This document shows, piece after piece, positions 43,101 through 53,393 of a stretch of DNA of 64,000 nt. Within the stretch, counting starts at the first letter, position 1. Every line of letters begins with the position of its first letter. The position numbers were made by a program, and so were the translations under genes. Source of the DNA: Leptodactylus fallax (taxonomy: Eukaryota > Chordata > Amphibia > Anura > Leptodactylidae); assembly GCA_947044405.1 (NCBI GenBank), contig CAMRHE010000054.1, positions 3,472,001 to 3,536,000 of the forward strand, in the 5' to 3' direction. A model generated the notes under the pieces. The model was not told where the DNA came from. It searched no databases and was given only the letters and a program-made list of their open reading frames with translations.

Positions 43101-45031
43101 GGCCCATAGCTTTCATAAGTCGAAGTCTTTCTCCCAGCGAGAAAAATTATCCAGTACATAAATTGGAGTTTTTGGCGCTCAAGTGGGCCATTGTTGATAA
43201 ATTACATGACTATTTATACGGAGCCACATTTGAAGTAAGAACAGACAACAATCCACTGACATACGTTTTGTCAACCGCTAAACTCGATGCTACAGGACAT
43301 CGCTGGTTGGCGGCTTTATCCAACTACCAATTCACACTCAAGTATAAATCGGGGCCTAAGAACATTGGGGCAGATGCTCTATCAAGACGGCCTGGATTAC
43401 CTAGTCCGGAAGTAGTGGATGAATGGGAAGAAGTGCCAAGTCCTGGAGTAGGAGCTTTGTGTGCCATGGCTGCTGTAGTTGAAGACCGAGTAGCCTTTTC
43501 TGAAACTCGGCTTATTGACTCTATTGGGGGAGGTCCCGAAGCTGTACCAGACATGTTTGCCTACCCTGCCGCTTTAGGATCCTTTGAGAGTTGTTCTATA
43601 TCTTCAAAGCGAATGATCTGGAGTCAAAAGACTGATCCTTTAATTGGACCTCTTTATCAAGCAGTGAGTTCTCAAGACAGAGAAATGTTAAAGACATCCC
43701 TACCCTCTGAATGCAGTCAACTTCTACGAGATTGGGAGAAGTTTGAAATAGACAATGGCCTACTTTATCGTGTGGTGCTGTATCATGATCACCCTGGAAG
43801 GCGCCAACTAGTTATTCCAAGCTGCTTTCAGAAGATGATTTTCCGAAGTCTGCATGATTATCATGGTCATTTGGGACCTGAGAAGACTTATGGCCTAATA
43901 CAAGACCGATTCTACTGGCCCAAAATGAGAGATACCGTGACTCGTCTGTGTAGGTGCTGTCGCAGATGTTTGCAGAGGAAGACTGTCCTGGTTCGAGCGG
44001 CCTTCATGGGACACTTGAAGAGTTCGGGCCCCATGGATCTTGTCTGCATAGACTTCCTTTGTATTGACAACGACTCCAGAGGATTTGGAAATGTATTGGT
44101 GGTGACTGATCACTTCACACGATATGCTCAAGCCTTTCCGACTAAGGATCAAAAAGCAGTCACTGTTGCAAGAGTGCTTTGGGAAAAGTATTTTATCCAT
44201 TATGGCTTACCACACCGGTTGCATTCTGATCAAGGCCGGGATTTTGAGAGTAACCTGATCAAAGAGTTACTTCAGTTGTTGAACATCCGCAAAAGTCGGA
44301 CGACGCCTTACCATCCAGAGGGAGATGCCCTTCCTGAAAGATTTAACAGGACTTTACTTGATATGCTTGGTACCTTACGAATTGAGGATAAGCGATCCTG
44401 GAGTCGAAAAGTGGAGGCTATGGTGCATGCCTATAATAGTACAAGGCACGAGAGCACAGGATATTCACCATACTATCTGATGTTTGGAAGAGAGCCTAGG
44501 CTACCTATTGACATCTTGTTGGGAGTCTCTACCGATGGTATCAGTCATCGAGATCATTACCGATATGTGGCACGTTTGAAAGAAACGCTTAAGAGTGCTT
44601 ATGAGCTGGCTGAGGAAAATGTGGCCAAAGTGAATGAAGGAAATAAAAGGAGATTTGATCTTCGAGTAAGATACCGAGAATTGAACCCTGGGGACCATGT
44701 TCTGCTACGGAATTTGGGAGCATCTGCAAAACATAAGCTGGCTGATCGATGGCGGAGTGAACTCTTTACAGTGGTAGATCGGTTGCCTGGAATACCAGTC
44801 TACAAGATAAAAGGACGGGACGGGAGGATCAGGACTTGGCATAGAAATCATTTGTTGCCTGTACCTCAGATTGATGGTATGGATATCTCCAATGATGGCT
44901 CGGCCTGCGATTCTCCACAGTCCTTAGCCGATATTCCACCTGACCTTCCTGAAACTCCTGAGAGAGTGATTGGACTGTGGCTCCTGAAGTTCCTAGATCA
45001 CCAGTATCTTCTCCTTCAGGGAGACCTATGA
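40124..45031 (+). CDS. Gag-Pol polyprotein of Ty3/Gypsy retrotransposon
   Basis: One uninterrupted frame of 1635 aa from ATG 40124; the frame is open further upstream but only from a GTG. Gag: a capsid region with KVFSGNVPVPQGEENFEIW, similar to PNMA-type (Gypsy-derived) Gag, then a CCHC knuckle CYKCGQTGHTARQC (residues 298-311). Protease: FDTGSQ (Asp 365). RT: YLDD at 811-814. RNase H: LHVDAS and TDNNP (about 1040). Integrase: HHCC zinc-binding region starting at His 1244, then Asp 1310, Asp 1369 and Glu 1405 (DD35E). After it comes a GPY/F-like C-terminal region ending RTWHRNHLLPVP. The expected Pol tail lies in another frame after about 44962. Gag and Pol in one frame means no frameshift is needed between them. 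Confidence 0.96.
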   Translation: MEKRYSSEGNLPLATTWDYRPPVPPLAQVKEEPRSASYPPSMAVASSSSSDSAISTLARMTEMLAQGVQATHYKKLKVFSGNVPVPQGEENFEIWKEHTLQCLKEWSCSEEGKRQLISESLRSPAAELIRLYRDSHEGVSALDYIQVLSDHFEPYYDLAQMVADYRMVRQKEGENVSTFINRLQLLLSRLVYHAAISTSEVDAMRTSQLVRGLQPHHPLAQVLKVLLSDRVLPFPDLMKLVKKQEADIRFSTLKKAKSISKEDVVPNSNKDKPAERSELRQSATPPTATQRRKDARTCYKCGQTGHTARQCTEDSEGLGHSAVFSIQNQRHRRKAGRVKTRGAIAGSRSVVKVTVNGHAAPALFDTGSQVTLIYSSFYQKYLRDIPLQSTGQMKLWGLNSGSYPVDGSLQVVIAVPELEDQSVAPMKITALVCPDTGDSCAAPVILGTNCPAVHYAFQKFLGRDWNPAAQPVNISSDLRELCDALSTGYRHGMVYHIGKRTVEVPAGGERVLRVASSIAPDLLEGGSYVLMETPEEMINQNGWMVIPERKDWRNKVELSTCVTVRNCSPHPIVIGPYQNVAHCYPVLGVNPYAEVCRIQIRDAIPNLNLDLSDPHLPEAWNQRLTQKLSELSEVFSMDDMDVGCAKSAQHTFRLTDSTPFRERPRRVAPKDVDELRQTLQQMKGQGIIVYSKSPYASPIVVVRKKSGAIRLCVDYRTLNRRTLPDQYTLPRIEEALEALNGNCWFTVLDLRSGYYQVPMAPEDQEKTAFICPLGFFQFTRMPQGTKGAPATFQRLMERVLGDLVPRECLVYLDDIIVFGKTLEEHEERLMRVLQRLKEEGLKLSADKCKFCSSSVTYVGHIVSAEGVATDPGKIEAVVNWPRPQNITELQSFLGFCGFYRRFVEGYSKIARALLDLLKSDAGDPGKKKGSSKSLFGDRWTADCEEAFKLLKKKLTEAPVLAYADAQKPYVLHVDASFEGLGGVLHQEYPAGLRPIAFISRSLSPSEKNYPVHKLEFLALKWAIVDKLHDYLYGATFEVRTDNNPLTYVLSTAKLDATGHRWLAALSNYQFTLKYKSGPKNIGADALSRRPGLPSPEVVDEWEEVPSPGVGALCAMAAVVEDRVAFSETRLIDSIGGGPEAVPDMFAYPAALGSFESCSISSKRMIWSQKTDPLIGPLYQAVSSQDREMLKTSLPSECSQLLRDWEKFEIDNGLLYRVVLYHDHPGRRQLVIPSCFQKMIFRSLHDYHGHLGPEKTYGLIQDRFYWPKMRDTVTRLCRCCRRCLQRKTVLVRAAFMGHLKSSGPMDLVCIDFLCIDNDSRGFGNVLVVTDHFTRYAQAFPTKDQKAVTVARVLWEKYFIHYGLPHRLHSDQGRDFESNLIKELLQLLNIRKSRTTPYHPEGDALPERFNRTLLDMLGTLRIEDKRSWSRKVEAMVHAYNSTRHESTGYSPYYLMFGREPRLPIDILLGVSTDGISHRDHYRYVARLKETLKSAYELAEENVAKVNEGNKRRFDLRVRYRELNPGDHVLLRNLGASAKHKLADRWRSELFTVVDRLPGIPVYKIKGRDGRIRTWHRNHLLPVPQIDGMDISNDGSACDSPQSLADIPPDLPETPERVIGLWLLKFLDHQYLLLQGDL

Positions 45032-45345
45032 ACCCTCAAACTCCAGAATTCGTACCTAGATCTGTGTCTACAGATGAGCAGGGATCTAGCTCTCCTACGC
45101 CACCAGCACCATCCCCTCCCATGGCAGACAACCCTAGTTTAGGGCCTGGACATGCTAGTTTACCTCAGAGAGAGGTACGGAGAGGAGAGAGAATTAGACA
45201 CCCTCCACCTATGCTGACATATGATAGTTTGGGGGACCCCAGATTTACTACTCAGCCTCATTTATACCATGCTTGGGTGGGTGCAGTGTCCACTTTGGTC
45301 AATATGTTCCCAATTTTCGCTCCTGCTGGCATGTATACCTATTAA
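44962..45345 (+). pseudogene. Displaced C-terminal tail of Pol
   Basis: This frame is offset by one base from the main gag-pol frame and overlaps its last 70 bases. It reads VAPEVPRSPVSSPSGRP, then a Pro/Ser-rich segment and RRGERIRHPPPMLTYDSLGD, ending with a stop at 45343-45345. The basic RxRR-PP-LxYD block is a common end of Gypsy Pol proteins, so I infer that a one-base change in 44962-45031 separated it from Pol. There is no ATG at its start and no obvious slippery heptamer in the overlap. It could still be reached by frameshifting. Confidence 0.7.
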
Positions 45346-45454
45346 CCTGTTGTGACTCTGTAAATGCAAAAGCAACCATATTGATATTGTCATTGGTAAT
45401 GTTGACTGTATACTATGACTTTGTATGTCTTTTACGTGACGTAAAGATTTCACC

Positions 45455-45464
45455 AGAGGGAGAG
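45455..45464 (+). promoter_or_regulatory. Polypurine tract
   Basis: AGAGGGAGAG immediately before the 3' LTR, the usual primer for plus-strand cDNA synthesis. Confidence 0.85.
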
Positions 45465-46478
45465 TGTAGGGAACTGCCATTTCTACTAGTATATAATGTA
45501 TCTGGCTTCTTTGCCCCTGCAGTTTGGCTTCAGAGACCCCATGCATTCAGTGCAAGTTTTGTTTTGTAAATACAGTGAGTCAGACACATGTGAGGCAGAG
45601 CTGCTGGGGGGAGAGATGTGAGGTAGAGCTGCTGTGAGACAGACATGTTATGTCTGGGGGAGTCTAAGAGCCACTTGTTTCTCTTTACTTCACAGTATAT
45701 AGTTAGGTATGTGTTACCCCCTATATACTCACAGGACCTAGCTAGTAACCGTAGTTAGGGATCCATATATATATATATATAGTTCAGGGCAGTGATAGGT
45801 TAGGCTTCCGAAGGCCAACTAGCTAGTTAGAGGCCCGGTGGCACTAGTAGTTTAGCTGGCAGGTTAAGGACTCAGCGTTAGGGTAGTCAGGCCTGCATCT
45901 ACTGCCGTCACCGTCGCCCTGTTTGCTGCCTGTGAAGAATCTCACCATCATCATCATCATCTCCTGATCGGCTGTCTGTCATCTCCTGGAAGAATCCGAG
46001 GATCCACAGTCATCCACAGGGGCCCCTGCATCTCTTCTGTTGCCTGGAGGTATTGTGCACTGGACTCTTGCTATATATCTATATATATACCCGGGTATAT
46101 AACCTAAGACGGTTGAGGACTTGCTGGTTGTTGTAGTATTGCTGTGTTCTGAGTATATTTTATGTATGTATTATTACCCTGTTGATTCTTATAAAGCTAC
46201 TGTTATAACCTTATGTGGTATCTGTATGTATTCTTCAGACTGTTAGATTAGTACAGTGATCCTTGTTAAGGCTACTAACTGTACTTCATGGGTAAGTCCC
46301 AGGAAGAGATCTTCCCTGTAATACAGAGGCTCTATCCTGGGTGGAGGCACTGATATATTTCATATATGTTCCCACTCTTCCCTTCAGCGAAGGTTTCAGG
46401 TCCCATTATACACACAGGTCAGCGCCAGAGTCTGTTGCGGGAGGGATAATACTCATACCCCCCCCAAATAGGGCTACA
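45465..46478 (+). repeat. 3' LTR of the Gypsy element
   Basis: A 1014-bp LTR, TGTAGGGAAC to GGGCTACA. The two-base length difference from the 5' LTR is fully explained by six extra bases of (TA)n and four fewer C in the terminal C-tract. Confidence 0.96.
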
Positions 46479-47329
46479 AAGGTATCGCCTGATTTCTTGT
46501 TATGATTCTCAATTTACTCTCTTGTTATGCCTTTTACTATAAACGGCACTGCCATCTGATGGTCAAGAGAGGTAATGCTAAGGGTGAGACTTTTTTTTTC
46601 AAATTTTCTAAATAAAATACCCCATGCTCAAAGAAATGACAGCAAAGTACTCCTAGGCATTTGATCATACACTGTTCTGCAAAGTATAACCATAATGCTA
46701 GTACCTCTACAGATATGGCATGTACCTCCTTAAACATACACACCACAGCTTCAGAAACTAAGGTCATGTCTCAGCTGTCATCCTGCAAGGCTCTACAATT
46801 TATGTCCATGTGCCCTGGCAGCTCTGAAACCCCCTTCCATGGACATTCTCTCACCTAACCCCATTCCTGACCTCCACAAGGGGGTATATCTCTCCTTAAG
46901 AGTGCTCTTATCTGAATGCACCAGCTAGGCCTTAGAAGTCACAACCTTAATTTAGTCTGCTCTTGCACCTGGACTTCCTCTCCCACCAGACATTAGCAGC
47001 CATTCTGGGACTGAAGCCAAACCTCAGTGGGCCCATCATTCCATCACAGCTGGTGTTTAGAGCGCAGGATTGAGTGAAAAAGATGCTGTAGCCTAATAGG
47101 TCTAGTAAGTCTCCTGCAAGCAGGTCTTGTACTACTCACTTGTTATACATGGAGAAAAAGCATTTTTCTATGATAATATATATTTAAATCTCCAATCATC
47201 TTAGGAGGTGATGTCAATTTCCCAATAGAAACACATCAGAAAACATCAACAGGTAGATCCCCCTTGGTTTTTGGAGTGGTTCCACAAAAGACAGAAAGGG
47301 GTATACACATAATCTGTGTGGCATTCAGA
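46479..47329. other. Intergenic DNA, nothing recognised
   Basis: Apart from the 20-bp AAGGTATCGCCTGATTTCTT at its start, no repeat, coding or RNA signature was recognised. Confidence 0.4.
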
Positions 47330-47395
47330 TTATCTGGCTTTAAACTTCTCCACAACAGTATCACGGACCTGCCTGGTGTGTTCCTTGGTCTTCAT
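47330..47395 (-). pseudogene. First codons of a Tc1-like transposase
   Basis: ATG at 47395 reads MKTKEHTRQVRDTVVEKFKA followed by R and TAA (47330-47332). This is the N-terminus of a Tc1 transposase cut at the truncation point, leaving 21 residues with no functional domain. Confidence 0.8.
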
Positions 47396-47787
47396 GATGC
47401 TTTCTGCGCTTTAAACAGAACCCTGAGACTATCACAGAGCAGGTGCATTTATACGGAGACTTGATTACACACAGGTGGATTATATTTATCATCATCAGTC
47501 ATTTAGGACAACATTGGATCATTCAGAGATCCTCACTGAACTTCTGGAGTGAGTTTGCTGCACTGAAAGTAAAGGGGCCGAATAATATTGCACGCCCCAC
47601 TTTTCAGTTTTTTATTTTTTACAAAAGTTTAAAATAACCAATAAATTTCGTTCCACTTCACAATTGTGTCCCACTTGTTGTTGATTCTTCACCAAAAAAT
47701 TAAAATTTTATATCCTTATGTATGAAGCCTGAAATGTGGCAAAAGGTTGAAAAGTTCAAGGGGGCCGAATAATTTCGCAAGGCACTG
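47330..47787 (-). mobile_element. Tc1-like element 5' fragment, minus orientation
   Basis: Minus-strand terminus CAGTGCCTTGCGAAATTATT at 47787, followed by TA (47788-47789). The subterminal region with CCACTTGTTGTTGATTCTTC and TTACTTTCAGTGCAGCAAAC-type segments is that of a Tc1 family common in fish and frogs. Homology stops near 47333 at the start of the transposase gene; the other inverted repeat is missing. Confidence 0.88.
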
Positions 47788-48544
47788 TATTTTCCTGGAT
47801 ATAAAAAAAAATTAAAACACGTGCAAAAATAAAAACAACATAAAAATAAAGCCTTACATGTCACCGAAAAAAGACACAGAAATTAGTTGAATAACGCATA
47901 TGATAAAAAATGTTACAGCCCTCAAAACTGCACATACAAAAAACCCGAAAATGTGTCTGGTTCTGGACCAGAAATTGGCCCGGTACTGAAGTGGTTAAAT
48001 AGCACATCAGGCACCAAAACTAACTGCGCTTGTTGCTTAGGAATGGCAAGGGCTACAGAAAAAAGTCCAACTGCGCTGGAATTAGTGGAGCAGCAGCTAA
48101 CATATGCTAAGATCTTGAATTGGTGGAGGTGGTGAAAGTTCCTCTTTAAGGTTGCTGGTCCACATTCAAGATTCTTGTACTCAAGGGTAGTTTGTTAGTG
48201 GCAATTTCTTCAGCTCTTAGGGTAAGCAAACATTCCCAACTGCTATCCCCTAAGCCTGGATACCTTCCCATAACTGCAGGCGGGATCAGTAATCGTCCCT
48301 GCTGCCTGCACAGCACTTTTGCTGATCCCTGCTGTCACCATTGTAAGGTATCAGGTTGTAGTGGACAGGAGATGAGTTTTTCTCCTGACCCTTGTTAATG
48401 GGAGCAGTCAAGAACATTATGCTGTGTGGGGGGCAATAATGGAGAATTATACTGGGGAGGACTAAAAAGCATTATGCTGTGAGGCGGCAATTATAACATG
48501 GAGGCAACTAATGGGACATTATTCTGTGTGTGGGGCACTAATAT
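47788..48544. other. Intergenic DNA, nothing recognised
   Basis: AT-rich left part, with a common frog phrase CCCGGTACTGAAGTGGTTAA near 47979. The remainder is a diverged lead-in to the minisatellite. No gene. Confidence 0.4.
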
Positions 48545-48765
48545 GCCATTAGTTCAGTATAATTCTCCTGAATGCCCCCTACAGTATAATGCCACTTTAG
48601 TGCCTTCCACACAGTTTAATGTCACATTACTGCCCTCCCACAGTATAATGCCATGTTAGTGCTCCACACACAGTATGCCACACTAGTACCTCCCTACACA
48701 GTATAATGCCATGTTAGTTCCTTCCCACATATAGTATAATGCCATGCTAAAGCCCCCGCAATATA
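48545..48765. repeat. Minisatellite (CACAGTATAATGCCATGTTAGT units)
   Basis: About seven degenerate units of 28-33 bp with TAGTGCC(T)CCCACACAGTATAATGCCA. The same general family as the other CAGTATAAT/GGCC arrays, more diverged. Confidence 0.75.
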
Positions 48766-49639
48766 TTGCCCTTTCACTAGTTAGTGACATTGACCCCTCA
48801 ACTCCATTTGACCACCAGGGAAGGTTAAATTAATATGAAATATTTTTTCCTAATTTTTCTTGTCTAAACCTGGCATTTAATCATAGGTGTCTCATAATCC
48901 AAAAAACACAGTAAATGCTGGATATGTTCAGCTACTGTTCAGCTCGGACCTTCACCTGATCGTGGACTCTGGTCAGTGGACCTTTACTAAAACTATTCAA
49001 GTACCCCTGCTCTACAGGATATAGCCAAGCACTGTACTCTGTACCTCTTTTCTTTCCTATAGAGTTGAAAACACTATGCAATGGCATAGTGGCCAGATGA
49101 AGGTGAGGCCTGAATGATTTATTACATTTATGCTAAAAACTGGTGTCAATTATAGCTGAAATTTACACCAGCTTCTAGGTGGCATACATTTTAGCCTGTG
49201 GTACATGGCTGGCCCAGAGATCCATTAAATTTAGTAAAAGGTGTGGCTCTCTCAATAAATGTGGGGCATTTTAATGTGCCTGGCATATAAATTGGCCCCA
49301 TAATTCATACCACTTTGATCTTATACCTCTTATCTGAGAAAAAGAGACATATATAGATAAATAAAGTGACTTGCAGTGGATAAATAAGCAGTACACACAT
49401 TATTGGGAGTGCACCATGCAGTCCCCAGTTTCATACACTACATTAATTCCCAAAAGGTGCTTACAGTCACCAGGTGTGCTCATAGTCATATATATATGAT
49501 TCTGTATCAAGAATGAACTTTTCTGCCCTATGTTGCCCGCGACCGCAGTGCTATGGCACAACTGGAGATGGCCAGGGTCCTGTAGCACCATCATAGCGAT
49601 CAGGGAAAGCTATACATATTGTAAATGGAAAGGGGCCAA
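48766..49639. other. Intergenic DNA, nothing recognised
   Basis: No family signature, RNA gene or repeat boundary. Confidence 0.4.
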
Positions 49640-50035
49640 CATTAGTGCTATTATTATACACTGGGGTCACCTCCCAGAGACCCCAGAGTATAATAATCGA
49701 AGGCCCAGAGGAGGTGATTAAATATAACAAATACTTATACTCACCTCTCCTGGGACTCTGACGGTTCCTGCCATCTTAATCGGGGCTCTTCCAAACTGTG
49801 ACTGAGGTCGCAGTGTATAATAATAGCACCAAAACTAATCAGAGTTTCGAACCTCACGAATATTCATCGAATTTCGTGGGGTTTGCCTGAAGCAGTTTAA
49901 GGGGGAGTCTTGGGAGTATATTATACTGTGTGAGGCCTCTGTGGAGCATATTCTGTTTGGGGGCCACTGTGAAGCACATTATACTGTGGGGGGTGACTGT
50001 GAAGCATATTATACTGTGTGGGAGAGTTGCCTACA
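49640..50035. repeat. Fragment of the hairpin-bearing transposon with minisatellite units
   Basis: Palindrome at 49652-49696 (TTATTATACACTGGGGTC facing GACCCCAGAGTATAATAA with a changed loop), then GGCCCAGAGGAGGTGATTAA. At 49905-50030 there are four units of TATTATACTGTG...GTGAAGCA type. Confidence 0.65.
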
Positions 50036-50841
50036 ACATTTTTTTTGGTGCAGGCTTTCTGCAGCTATAAATTGTGCTTTTTCATAGTTTGTACACCATT
50101 TACACCACATTCCTAAAAAGTGGGCGGGAGTGGGGCTAGGATGGAGCAAGATCTCTGGCACATTTATTATGTAATTTTTTTATTAGAATTTAGGCTTCAT
50201 GGCAAAAATAGACATTAGATTATTCTACTGTAAGGTGTATTCTATGCCATGTAAGTGCACCCTTAGGTTAAGTTCACATTTAGGAATTATAGCTGTTATG
50301 TCTTATAGATGCAGAAATATTGGCACTATCATTGCCAGCTTGCCATTCTGAGGTCTAGAAAAGCTGGGTATCTGCAATATTAGGGATATTAGCAGTCACT
50401 CAACTTTCATAGAAACATGTTTGAAATTCCCTATGAATTGTCTTTGTTTCTTTATTTAGCCTCTTCTTTGTTACACCTGGGAAAGGTGGGTGATAAGTAA
50501 TAGCCACAATTGATAAGGTACATAAAATATTATCTACATTATCATTTTACATCTTATACAGGGATTAGCAGCTATACACTGTAAAATGGTGCCTATGAAA
50601 TGTAGCTTGTGCTTTCACTGCTTGCTTTACTCTTGCTGTTCAGTTCTGTCACTTGGGTTTTCTGCCCGCCATTAATGCCGATGAATATAGCAGTGTGCAA
50701 CTGTGGAAGTGGTGGTGCTTCTTGAGCATGAGTTCTAGTGAAGGCTTGACATTGTAGTGCAGCAGGAGAAGATTTGCTGTCTCCCTATCCCCTCCTGGAA
50801 AAGACGCTGCCCCAGGCCCACTGACTCTGTTGGAGCCACCC
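50036..50841. other. Intergenic DNA, nothing recognised
   Basis: No gene or repeat boundary recognised. Confidence 0.4.
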
Positions 50842-52800
50842 CAGGGCCGCCATTAATACATCTTTTACTTTTAACTGCAGACACCGATCTAGTTAAAACG
50901 CTTCCTGCAACTTGACTGTCTTGTAAATCGCAAGTCACATGATGCCTGCGACGTACAAGTCATCGAGACCACAGACAAACGTCTGTTTCTCGGCACAGAT
51001 GGCGCGATGACGTCACAACATCACGCCTCCTGCTCTGAGAGGCTGATGTCCTGCGCATGGACAGGAAGGAGGCGGCGGCTCCATTCATCAAAGGATTGCA
51101 GGTAGGTGAGTAGAACTTTTTTTTTTTTGTTTTCGCTTAGTTGTGGGTATTTTAATCGTATAAGGAGTTGTAAGGAGGGGGAATTATAACTATAAGGGAG
51201 GGGGGATTATGAACATAAGGGGGGGTCAATTATATAAGGGTTATTAGGGGGCATTATGAATACAAGGGGGAGGTTATTTGTATAAGGGGCCATTAGGGGG
51301 CATCATTTATATTAGGAGGCATTATGAACATAAGGGGGTGGTCATTGATATAAGGGGTTATTAGAGGTGCAGTATTTATGTCGGGGAATCAGGGGCATAA
51401 TATGAGGGGGAAATTAATTTAAATAAGGTGGCACTTGGGCTTTATTAAGAATAAGGCCCCATGTAGCAGGCTGCAGCAAAAAAAAGCACTGCAGGAAAGA
51501 CCGCAGCAGTAACGCATTGTGGTTTTTTCTGCAGCTCTTTTCACAGAAGGTCTGCAGAGTTTTCCTTATGGGGAAACCGCCAGTGATTCTGTAGGTATAA
51601 TTGGCATGCTGCAATTTCCAAAACCGCAGCGGTTTTGGAAATCGCAGTGTGTCCACTGCATGTATTTTTCCGCAAAGTGTGGATGGTATTTGCTAGAATC
51701 CCATCCACTTTGCAGGAACTGCAAAATGCCACATTTTTTTCGCCATGTGGAGCCCCCAACCCATCCCCACTTTGCGATAAAATAGGAGCAGCAGACACGC
51801 TGCGATTTCCAAAACAGTCACGGTTTTGGAAATCTAAGCATACCTACGGAAACACCGGCGGTTTCTCTATAGATATAATTGAAGCAGAAAGTCTGCAGAG
51901 GTAACCTCTGTGAACTTTCTGTGCAAAGCGCTGCAGGAAGAACCACGTTGCGTCACCGCCGCATTTTTTCCCGCAGCACTTTTTTGCTGCAGGACGCTAC
52001 ATGGGGCCTTATCCTTAAGGAGTTTTCCAGCTCATTTTTATTGATGATCTATCCTCAGAATAGATCATGCTTCCCCTCTGATCAGCTGTATGAAGGGGCC
52101 CCGACGCCTGTTTATATCATATGCTGTCTGTTTATATTGACCATGTGATGTAATTACAGTCTTGTCACATAGACGTGTATAGGACGAGGCTGTAGTTACA
52201 TTACATGGCCGCTATTAGATGAATGACACTGTGTAAACAGAGAATGGGTGGGGGGGGTTACACAGGTACCATGGTTCATTCAAACAGCTGTTACTGGGGG
52301 TGCCAGGTATAGGAACCCCACTAATTTTTTTTACCTTTTGTTTACATTTTAATTAGGAAACACCTGGGGCATTATTAATAAGGGACACTATTTAAAGGGG
52401 GTATACAGGGAAGTTATTAATTTAAAGATGCACTTGGGGGTATTATTCATTATGGGGGGTTATATCATATATTTTATAATTGGGGTAGGATGGGTGTGCA
52501 GGTAAGGACAATGTGGGTCAGGTGCCTCTAAAAGTGAGGAGCCAAAGATGTCTGTGCTGCAAACTTTACAGAGACTGGAAGGAATGGTCATGGCGGTCCA
52601 GATGAAAGAGACGGGGAATATGAATGATTAGTCAGAGACGTCACCTGTAAGTCACTAAGTGTTTCCCGGTATTCACTTAAATCGTCTGCAGAGCCCTGTG
52701 TAGAGCTGATATATACCACTATACGGTCACCGTATAGTGATAATATTGGTAAGTTGGGGGCCCACTTGGACATGTTCGCCCCCCCCTGTGCTGAACACCT
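50842..52800. mobile_element. Composite non-autonomous repeat, copy 2 (with nested palindrome)
   Basis: Starts CAGGGCCGCCATTAATACAT. Shares with copy 1 (23558-26120) the GC-rich ATGACGTCA block followed by GGATTGCAGGTAGGTGAGTA, then from about 52080 GACGCCTGTTTATATCATAT, TGATGTAATTACAGTCTTGT, CACTTGGGGGTATTATTCAT and CATGGCGGTCCAGATGAAAG. The middle holds the 560-bp palindrome at 51452-52012 in place of copy 1's hairpin/minisatellite insert. A GGGG-rich segment with ATAAGGGG(G)-type repetition lies at 51170-51420. Confidence 0.6.
51452..52012. repeat. 560-bp head-to-head palindrome of two CCACGTGGGGCC-family repeats
   Basis: Left end TAAGGCCCCATGTAGCAGGC, right end GACGCTACATGGGGCCTTA. The arms pair along their length (AAAACCGCAGCGGTTTTGG, CTATAGATATAATTGAAGC, GTAGGTATAATTGGCATGC, GCACTGCAGGAAAGACCGCA against the matching opposite segments). 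Two complete family members lie in opposite orientation about a centre near 51740. Confidence 0.75.
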
Positions 52801-53393
52801 AGCTCACTGCCTGGTCCACAGCATTGTCCATGGCTAAAAGACTTGAATGTGGATGAAGCCTGGTGTAACCAATGTTACATCCAATAATTATCTGTGTGAT
52901 ATTGAATGCCAGTAAATTATTTGGGTCAGAACTAAAATGATGGAAAATGTTTCCGATAAAGAAGGTGAGGTTTTGCCTCAGAACCCAGGCCTAGAACATC
53001 CTTTTCCTGCTTTGCCTCTGCACAAGACCAAATTAGCTGAAAAGTATTTGACCCATTGCTTGAATGACATCTCCCACTTTGTCTACAGCTGCCTCCCTTT
53101 GAAACCGGCCTCCTGCTCTTTTGGGTGCAGCCTGGCATCATCAGTCATGCACAATACAGCTAGTTCTGTGCTTGCCACAGCTGATCCAGGCAATGAGAGC
53201 AGGGAAGAATGAAGCTGTAATGCGCAATATGAAAAGTATCTTTGGAAAGGGTAGAAGCATCCCTACAAGGTACTGCCATTAGTTTGAAACCAATTTATCT
53301 GCTGACAGACTCCCTTTAATTTGTTTTCTGCCAAGAAAGTCCTTTCTAATGGTGTCACTATATCTCTAAAAGAAGATGTTATTTCCCCCCCTA
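52801..53393. other. Intergenic DNA with a foldback-type end at about 53260-53325
   Basis: GAAACCAATTTATCTGCTGACAGACTCCCTTTAA is the terminus type of frog foldback MITEs (compare 34405). An open frame at 52937-53212 has no recognisable homology and I do not call it. Confidence 0.4.

Larger units (their letters stand above)
39068..46478 (+). mobile_element. Complete Ty3/Gypsy LTR retrotransposon
   Basis: A 7.4-kb element: 5' LTR 39068-40079, primer-binding site 40082-40100, gag-pol frame 40124-45031, displaced C-terminal tail to 45345, polypurine tract 45455-45464 and 3' LTR 45465-46478. It has no envelope gene. Order PR-RT-RNaseH-IN defines Ty3/Gypsy. The flanking 4-mers are AAAG (left) and AAGG (right), so a target duplication is at best imperfect. 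The LTRs are almost identical, so insertion was recent on a genomic time scale. Confidence 0.96.

Noticed and set aside
52937..53212. 91-codon open frame starting MMENVSDKEGEV
   Set aside because: Plausible composition but no recognised homology, splice context or repetition elsewhere in the window. Left as unexplained intergenic sequence.
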